Source: Ceriagrion tenellum
Lineage: Eukaryota > Arthropoda > Insecta > Odonata > Coenagrionidae
NCBI GenBank assembly: GCA_963169105.1
Contig: OY720638.1
Coordinates: 8,046,749 to 8,110,748, forward strand
Direction: 5' to 3'
DNA: 64,000 nt
How positions within the stretch are numbered: position 1 is the first letter of the stretch; each line of letters opens with the position of its first letter. The notes under the pieces were generated by a model. The model was not told where the DNA came from. It did not search any database and saw only the letters and a program-made list of their open reading frames with translations. The translations under genes were made by a program, and so were the position numbers. Of the stretch, positions 55,693 to 64,000 are shown piece after piece.

Positions 55693-58600
55693 AGAGCACG
55701 TCCAGAGTAAATATATTCCATCGCATGCCGACTGCGAGTCTAATGTCATTCGCTGTCCCAGCGTGATCTTGGCCTGTAACTTTACCGTATTTTGCGCGGC
55801 TTTTTTATTATTAAAATTAATTTGAAATGTGTCTTCAAACGATATCAATATTTTTTCAACCGAAGACATTTATTTTTTAGCGCTATGATATTTCTATGCC
55901 ATTGCGCTGATCGTTAACAGGTATATTTGATACAACAGCTAAAAATTAAAAAAGAAACCGTATCCTAGCCCAAAAATTTTGACGCATAACGTCATAAGAG
56001 TGACGTGAGTTCAGTTGTCACGTTTGAATTTTCTTAAACAGTTCAACATAGCTTGCTCTCAGGGAAACAGTCCACTACCGTTTCAGGAACTCTTATAATA
56101 TACATTTGCATCTGAACTATTAAAATTCGTGTCGCGACATATATCTTTGTTCTCAGACTGAAAGGGTAGACTCTGAATCTGAACTGTAGGTTATTCAAAT
56201 ATACTACAAAGCGCAAGGTTACGTCGTGATAGGGAATGGGATGGCCGTTGATTGCCAGGCGGCGCGCGAGGGTCATAGAGCCATGAAGGTCTTACTGGTA
56301 GGAGAAACCGACCCAGCGGCCCATGCGCCGTCTGCGCAAGGGTGATACGAGACACGTGCCCACGCAGATACATCAGAGGCCTGGCAATTGAGGGTGAAGT
56401 TCGATGGAACTGATTTTTCCTGTTTGTTGCTGTGCGCCGACTCTGGGTTTTCTGTTTGGTTCCCTATCCTCATCCTGCTCTCCATTCGAACTAAACTCGC
56501 CCGTCTACGAGCAAGGTTCCTCCTCTCTCACTCGGCCATCGCTTCACTAGACAACTCTAAACGGCTCCTGCACAACCCTTGTAGCGGCCGTGCTGACCAT
56601 CAAGCATACCGAACAGCTGGGGTGGGGTTGGCTAACTGAATCCCCTTTTCTCGCTCGCGAGTGGCGCCCGGGATCCAGTCACTACTCCTGGTCGCCCTGA
56701 GCAGGGGACACTCGCTCCTCCGCAACACGCTCCGTGCGAGGTTCCTCTGCCCTGCACAAAGTTATTTATGGCTTCAGAAGGAACGCACGACACTGAGTTT
56801 TGGGTGCCAAAATTAATATCGAGTATTTTCACGCTTCAACTGCTCAATAATAGATAGGCCTATCTCGGCGTAAGCTCCAGCCTCTCCAGACTCTGCCGTA
56901 GCCAGAGATTTGTTCAAAATATCCGCCTGCTGGGACAATTCTTGCCTCCCACAAGGATGCCTTCTTCGAAGCTGACCCAACTCGATCAGAAGAGCTCCAT
57001 TAAAAACCCCCTCAAAATAAAATATCGTCCATTCGTCTTCAAGCCTCCTCCTGCTCTTGCAACTTCCTTTGAAAGCTTCCTTCTCTCTTACCTCTCCTCG
57101 GATGATCAATCTAGTAAAGTCCTTTACTCACATTTACCACAAATTCCCAAATTATTATAGAAACATCAACCATTTTCCATCTCCAGTCCAAGCCGACCCA
57201 TTATTACGTCAACTCCAACCTGAGTGAACGCCAATATGGATTCCTTCCTAAAGGCATACCTCTCTCCATACCCACCCTGTAGGTTGCCGATGGCCTCCGT
57301 AAGGATTGGTTGAAAGCCATCGAGATTAGGTCAATTCATTATGACTCCTCCTCATGCAGAACCTCCACCTTCTTCAAGGTATCTCTTATCGACCACGTCG
57401 TAGAAGAACATTTCCGACTCCTGAAGACGTACTATGAGCTAACTATGAAAACAGAGTACAAGCTTTTCAGTGACACCGCCCTATGTGCTAACTGCAGAAG
57501 ATTTAGCAATGCTAAGATGCACTGCCGGATACAAGTCAGTTGTCCCTTTTACGGTAATGCTCGGGTTAACAATACCCGTTCCCTAAAGGCGATTGCAAAA
57601 GCTGCTGATAGCAAACTCCGCCCAGCATTTCTGACCGCCAAGGCCAGAAGGAATAAACAACCCGTTCCCACCAAGACCATAACTGACAACTTCCCCCTAC
57701 GCCGCCGCCACCCGTCAATTCCTGGGACGTGGAACGATATACTCAGATGGCACCCTCTTCATCTCATGTTTCCCTCTCTCGCTCCAACATTTCATGTCGT
57801 TCTCCTCAGTCTGGCGCCCCTACAAACATAGCCTCTCACATAAAATCCATCCCTTCCCATCCCATCCCCTTATTATCCCGCACTAGCCCTTCGAGTTTTC
57901 CCGCCATTGCCTTTGAACCATCTCTTTATATCCTTCCGTTATTTATAAAAAAATAGAGCGATGATCAGTCATTAACTCAATAAATAGATTTAAAAAATTA
58001 AAAATCCTGTATTGCACTTTCCTCCTTCCCCGAAACCTAGAAACCTTCTAAATTAACCACTTTGCCAAACCCTAGACAAAGTCTAATTTTTAGAACCATC
58101 TTTCTAACCTTAGTCATTGCAACAATCCAAGAAAAAGTGTTTCTACGTCTCGGTTTACTTCCCTGTTTCACTATGTACCATTCGTCTGGGCGTCATGTAC
58201 TTTTACGAATTCCAGAAATGAACCATCTGCCACAATATATCGCCTCCGGCTTAAACCTTATAAAAGGTGCAACTGTATTATTCATAGGCATAAGCCTTTG
58301 ATGAAGTTTGGCGTCAGACAGATATTCATGTTAATGTATCTACATTCCCAATTCTAAATTAAGTTCTCACAAAACTCCCTGACTCACATTAATAATATTA
58401 GATTAAGTTTGTAAATAAAACTAATCGACGTGGATTTCGAGAATAACAAGGAAAATGCGAAAAATAAATCAATATTAGTGGTGATCCAGTTTTTTTATCA
58501 AATCTCTCCTAAAAAGATAAATCTCTTCATTGATTAAATTAAAATTTGTCGAGACAATTTGAGAAATCTGGTCAAACTGCTCTCGATAATGAGCTACTCT

Positions 58601-61600
58601 GTTACCGCTCTAATCTCGATGGAAATAATCGGTTTTCGAGAAGAAATTTTCGAAGTGATAACCGATACTGACATATGAAGTAGTGAATTCTTTTTATCGA
58701 TTTCCATCTTTTATGAAAGTCTGGGTTTATCATTCAATACATGATGTTGTGACCCTATGCTTTGCGCTCACGTTGAGACATTTTAGGCGCAGACGATTCT
58801 AAAGGAAAATGTGTATCTTCCATGTAAGTGTGTGCCTATTAAGCAATGCATCACTTAAGCAAGCAACTGACATGTAATGTATCTGATATCAGCAGAATAC
58901 TTGCAGAATAATTAACGATAAATGTCTCAGTCACAATTTTCCATCTAAAAGTAAAACATTCTGCATGTTATCTTCAACGTGTGAGGATTATCAGGTACGC
59001 ACCTCAGACTCCCCACTTATGTCAGTTATCTAAAGAAAACAATATTGACCCATATCTCTCAAGTGTTATTAACCGGCACACAAGCCGCCATTCTTTGTAC
59101 CATATTCACATCGTCTCATCTCGATTTTGCGATTGACAATATTTTGGAAGAGCCAGAATAATGACATATTTAATGCTAATTTAATCTCATCAGCTTTATT
59201 GATGTTTATTGGTAATCTTTTGGGAGTCTCAAGTGAAGCAGCTAATGTCTTTTGATTCACTCGCTACTTTCAAAATCTCGACAAATTGCTATATTCATAT
59301 CATGTTGCAATGCTCTTCTGATATTTGGGTCATTTCAAATGAATTACAGTAAAGGGTGCGACACTGCGTACGATTGAATTATATCACAAATCCTGACACT
59401 TGTGGAATTGGATGAAAAGTTTTCACTACAAAATCTGTGCACTTTAGAAGAATATTTTTTAGTGACTCGGCACAAAAAGTGGCGCATAATTTTCCAATTC
59501 TAATCTTTAAAACTTCTTCTGATCGAAAAAAATCTTAATATGGACTGAATGAAGACCTAATGGGTTTAAGGAATGATATTCCTTTATTAAACAGTAATAT
59601 CACAGCTCATTGTAACAGTGAAAACAGTTGATTTTTCACTTCAATAAGACCCATGGGAAATTCATAAATCGTTTCTTTGTTTCTTGAAGCCAATCATTAG
59701 CATTTTTAATAATATTTTCCACTCCACAATCACTTTCCATAGCTTAGCTTATCTTGTCCTCACATAATGAAAAAGAATTTCAAAGAGTAACTCTCTATCA
59801 TAGTCATTTTTATCTCTGAAGGCTAACGAAAATTCAGGCCATATCTAACAAGTAATAAATATAAACCTTTTTGTGCCATGGACAATCCAACAACGTTTTC
59901 GTTCTCTCGTTAGAATAGCTAATTTTCGTAATAAAAATGAATCATTATATGAACTTATGCATTGAGCGTTTGGTTTCCTCCCTCGCGTGATCGTCACCAC
60001 TTTCAGGTGTTTAAATTATCGCGACAGAAATAGCTCTCCGTTACATGGGATTATTAAAGATGTCGCACATACATCTTATATGTCAGGATTAAGAAGTTTT
60101 CCACAAATCACACATCGCCAAAATATGCTCAGGACTTCTATGAAAAGAATATGAGAGTCAACTATAAACAAAAGTAAAACAAACGAAAGCCATGATGAAT
60201 TGGACTGGTGCTGATAGGGTGTATTACCTGGGTCTACCTATGTGACTCACATACTTTTTTTAACAACTTCACCTGAGTTCATTGCCAGTCAGTTATTCTG
60301 CTGTGCCGCGTTCATCACTAACTCTTCCTCCGGGGTATGTTACCGATTAACATTGACCTACTTGTACGCGATTAATTCAATTTTTGGCAGTAATGGGTGT
60401 CTCTGGTAACAAAGCGAATGAAGAAAATTAAATTAAGTTAGGTATGATCTTAATAATGTTAAAATCCAAAGTATCAGCACAAATTGGTGAATATTAACGA
60501 CACTTACCTCGTTCACAATAGTCAGCTATATTGAATTTTTAAACAATTCACCTTGTCAAAGGAAGTGTAAAATTCATTGACTAGAACATTCACTTAGGCG
60601 AATTAAAAGTCATTCCAGAAAACTTGTGAAAATTACAAAATTGCTGCTTATTGCTGAGAAGTGATTGTGATGCAATTAACACGTTAAAAGTTAAAATATA
60701 AGCTTTACGCAGATAGTGCAGGACTGTTTGCTGATTTGAAACACTAAATGCAAAATATTGAGTGAAATGACTGCATATCCCATTAGAGAGTGAAAAGTCT
60801 AATGTTAAAACCAGTCATATTACTTCCATTAGCATTGATTTATTCTCCTGTTTGCGAAAGCATATCAGCGCGGAGTCCCATTCTGAACGTTGACAAGTTT
60901 ACCGCTAGTGCCAAAAGGACGGAATGTTCAATTTTAATAGGGTTTTTGATGTTAATTTATTCTTGATTTGAGGCCTCTTCCTAAATTTGAGTAAAAAGGT
61001 TGCGCTGCTTGAATACATCCTTTCCAACAAATATTTTAACAATTTCCCCATAATGGAGAAAACTTTATTTCTCGAGTAAAATGCCTTTGCGCTTGTCTAC
61101 ATATTTCCAATTATTCCATATTAGGCAGGATATAAAAAAATTGTGTTACCACAGCAGTTCAAACCGTGGTATAAGATGATCCTCAAACGATAATGACTCA
61201 ATGCAAACCAATTGATAAAAGAGCACAAACAGATATAAATCCTCAAGTCAATATTACTACCCGTCACATAATATTAGAAAATATATAATTGGTCAATTTT
61301 ATGTTTATTTGAAACAAACTCTTAGAATTTGAATACAAAACATATCAAACAATACAAACAACATGAGCACAAATAATGTTGAGGACATCGAAATAAAACC
61401 TGTTCCGAGTGACTATTTAACGATGATCGTTTTGAGCAGTGACTTTCTTCAAAATCTCTGAAATAATGTTTTAAATATTGAATTATTTTAGCACCAATCA
61501 TTTTAAAATCAGAAGCCAAAAATACATTAGGAAAAAAGCTGATTCATAAAAGTAGGATAACCGCGTTGATGACAAAATTTATTCAAATCTATAAAAAACG

Positions 61601-61759
61601 CCAACAACATTAGATTTAAAATATGAATACCCATAATCATTTAAGGAGGCGCTAAGTGGGCTGAAATCGAAAAAAGATGACCAAAATTAAAAATGTGCTT
61701 TTTCAGTCCGGAAGTTGAAACCTTGCGAGGACAGAACTCGTGGTTGGTAAAATTCACTA
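55693..61759. other. Long non-coding stretch
   Basis: 6 kb, GC-moderate up to about 57.9 kb and AT-rich afterwards. Frames of 98 codons (56813-57109, minus) and 173 codons (57310-57831, plus, opened without ATG) exist. A short RT-like phrase LSERQYGFLPKG is encoded near 57220-57260, but the following sequence does not continue as RT. No identified gene. Confidence 0.4.
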
Positions 61760-62815
61760 ACTTGGGATAGAGCTCGGAGGAGGAGCTCAAGGTGCTTCAC
61801 AAGGGACATAAGTTTCCCCCTTTCAGGCCTCCGTCCAGCAAAGCAGTGCTGAACTTGGCTGCTGATTGCGAGGTTGCTCTTTCCAAGCAATCGCCTGGAA
61901 TTCGGCATCGATCAGCGGAGACGATATCCTCCTTGTCTACCCACCAACAAGATCTTCGAAGCCGGGAGTCATCACAGCTGCAGCAGTTTCTTCATATCAA
62001 GAGATCCAGTGAAGTGAGCAATATTGTTTTTACGAAGACAGCTAAAGGCAGTAATATTGTGGAGCTTAATTAATGTGATTATATCAAGAAGTACGATAGT
62101 TTCTTGGTCAATAACAAGTTTTGCACCTTATCGAAGGACCCTAAAACGAGGTACCAAGCTGACTTCATACAAACTTTAAAAACCTGCAAAACAATTATTA
62201 CTCGGTATGAAAAATATGCTCTTGTTAATATGAATCCTCTACCTCCCAGATTATATGGTCTCTTAAAAACTCACAAAATTTACTGCCCAATAAGACCAGT
62301 TGTATCGCATGTTACAGCCCCCTGTCATAAGTTGTCCACTAAAATGAATATGTTACTTAGAGAATATTCGGCTTTCAAACCGAAGTATGGTGTTAAAAAT
62401 TCTATAGAATTAACAAAACTTCTATCTCATTTTAATCCACCTAAACATACCAAACTAGTATCATTTGATGCCACCAACCTTTTCACTTCTGTCCCTTCCT
62501 CGGAGCGTTAGAGTTAGCAAATGAACATGTTAGAAACCAAGGCCATGGCAATGCTGTTACATGTGAAGTTAAAAGTCTGTTGAATTTGTGTATAAGGCAA
62601 AATTATTTTTTATTTAATGGGCAATTTTATCAAAAAACTCATGGCCTCGTCATTGGTTCTCCTTTGTCAACAACTTGGCGGATATGTTTATGAATTTTTA
62701 GAGCGTAAACTTATTGATTCAAAATATCCATTGTTAAAACATTGTAATTATTGGTATCGGTATGTGGATGATACCCTTTGTTTGTAGCTTGGAAGTGCTC
62801 GACAGCTTGACAATT
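61760..62815 (+). mobile_element. Penelope-like element, RT fragment
   Basis: An open frame from about 61770 encodes VLHKGHKFPPFRPPSS and a leader, with one TAA at 62071-62073, then CDYIKKYDSFLVNNKFCTLS and the Penelope signature LPPRLYGLLKTHKIYCPIRP-VVS. RT motif A is LVSFDATNLFTSVP, followed by a frameshift near 62505. Motif B is QKTHGLVIGSPLS, and motif C is WYRYVDDTLC (YVDD at 62761-62772), separated by another frameshift near 62670. The expected GIY-YIG endonuclease is missing because the element stops at about 62815, where an RTE-like LINE in the other orientation begins. A second, unrelated Penelope remnant lies at 17225. Confidence 0.85.
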
Positions 62816-64000
62816 TTGCCAATCTATTTCCTAAAGGCTGATGCCTTGTCTATGCAACCATTCATCTCTGTCATTTGCCGTTCGCTTCAGTCCCACGCAG
62901 TTGCTGCATCCCATCTTCTTCTTGATCTCGTCCAAATATTTCTTCCTCGGCCGTCCTCTTCCTTTCTTTCCTAACATTTTCCCATCAAGAATGTGTGTTA
63001 TAAATACATTGTGTCTGAAGACATGTCCAATAAATTTTATTTTTCTCATTTCCATCTCCGCCAATAATCTTCTCTCTTCTTGCACTTCCCTTAAAACTTC
63101 CAGATTTGTTTTTCTTTCCGTCCAACTTGTTCTTGTCATCTTCCGCCATCTCCACATTTCAGCAGCCTCGAGTCTTCTCCTTTCTAATTCGCCCACAATC
63201 CAACTTTCACTTCCGTACAGCACTCTACTCCATACAAATGTTTTTGCGAAGGATTTTCTGATATCCATATTCATATATTTTTACTGGTTAAAATATTTTT
63301 CTCAGTCATAAATGCCTGTTTTGCCAAAGCAATCCGTTTCTTCACTTCCATTAAACATCTATTGTCCAGTGTGATTATACTACCGTGTTAATTAAATTGT
63401 TCCACTCAATCAACTCTGGTGTCGTCAATTTTAATATTGGTTTTGATTTCTTCCATATTTTTTCGTACTACTATTACTTTCATTTTCCGTATATTCACTT
63501 TTAACTTACATTGTTTAAGGGTGTCTGATAGGACTTGCAGCATTCTATTCAATTCTTTTTCAGAGTCAGAGACTATTACGATGTCATCAGCAAATCTGAT
63601 ACAATGTATTCTTTCACCATTTACTTTTACTCCTTTAGTCTTTTCCTTCATGTTCTGAATAGATTCCTCAATGAACATATTAAATAGATATGGAGATAGG
63701 GGACATCCTTGTCTAACTCCTTCCCTAATTCTAGCCTCCTCCTCTACCTTAGTGATGATTATTTTTGTCCTTTGGTTCTGATACAATAGATAAATCATTC
63801 TTCTATCCTTCCAGTCCATCCAATCTTCTTCATAGTTCTATAGAGTATCTCCCAGTTTACATTCTCAAAAGCTTTTTCTATGTCAATAAAGGTAAGTTAA
63901 GTCCTTCTATTCATATCTATTCTTCTCTCCAATATCATACGTAAAGGCAGAATTTCTTCTCTTGTCCCTCTACCTCCTCTAAATCCAAAATGGTCCTCTC
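62816..64000 (-). mobile_element. RTE-like LINE, RT and C-terminus (runs off the window)
   Basis: Minus-strand LINE entering from the right edge. Blocks in order: DHFGFRGGRGTREEILPLRM, a TAA near 63898, FIDIEKAFENVNWEILYRTM (motif A, Asp present), RIREGVRQGCPLSPYLFNMF (motif B), IRFADDIVIVSDSEKELNRM (motif C, FADD at 63594-63583), then a frame break in the connector (63275-63405). The C-terminus follows, including KTFVWSRVLYGSESWIV, LEAAEMWRWRKMTRTSW, KFIGHVFRHN and GKKGRGRPRKKYLDEIKKKM. The stop at 62831 is probably natural. This block order is typical of an arthropod group often annotated as RTE-like endonuclease-reverse transcriptase. It is one stop and one break from a continuous ORF in the visible part. 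Confidence 0.8.

Noticed and set aside
57200..57831. Phrase LSERQYGFLPKG resembling an RT motif, followed by a 173-codon frame
   Set aside because: The following codons do not continue into motif A and the long frame lacks ATG at its start; the match is too short to call a LINE.
1..64000. CRISPR arrays, operons, rRNA genes and complete tRNA genes
   Set aside because: None seen; direct repeats present are tandem or transposon-derived and the window is clearly eukaryotic.

Overview
This 64 kb window looks like repeat-dense, gene-poor nuclear DNA of an arthropod, most likely an insect. Evidence for this: AT-rich sequence with scattered CpG-rich islands, GT-AG introns, no operons or bacterial signals, and layers of decayed Jockey, CR1/L2-like, RTE-like and Penelope-like retroelements, tRNA-derived SINEs, and DNA transposons with MITEs. 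A CR1/L2-like LINE with a (TACATC)n tail occurs in at least ten pieces. No complete host gene is visible. The best host-gene candidate is one short first coding exon on the minus strand (3143-3337) with a strong splice donor.

Layout. 1-11 kb: a LINE 3' fragment, the candidate exon, two copies of a TTAA-flanked MITE, a GAATCG-rich hAT-like element, and a CpG-rich island near 9 kb. 11-15 kb: a long LINE fragment, a G-rich tract and an unassigned ORF. 15-19.6 kb: a mosaic of Jockey ORF1 and reverse-transcriptase pieces in both orientations, a Penelope-like C-terminus followed by a hairpin and a TATA box, and a second Jockey RT copy followed by a promoter-like block. 19.9-22.4 kb: a DNA transposon with matching termini, AATT flanks and a transposase on the minus strand that has an intron but has lost part of its catalytic core. 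23-33 kb: LINE fragments, a TTAA MITE, a SINE and a 205 bp MITE. 36-40 kb: two LINE families, an RTE-like tail and a 232 bp inverted repeat (two mismatches) around an 818 bp spacer. 42-50 kb: two SINEs and a short hAT-like MITE in otherwise featureless AT-rich DNA. 51-53.3 kb: a longer degenerate LINE. 55 kb: a small element with a MADF-type ORF. 61.7-64 kb: a Penelope-like RT followed by an RTE-like LINE in opposite orientation.

Almost everything recognisable is mobile DNA, and nearly every coding remnant carries stops or frameshifts. The signals most worth follow-up are the 232 bp inverted repeat with tRNA-promoter-like boxes in its arms, the internally deleted transposon, the TTAA MITE family, and the hairpin/TATA/ribozyme-like architecture of the Penelope-related blocks. 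Family names come from motif recognition by eye; no database search was possible.
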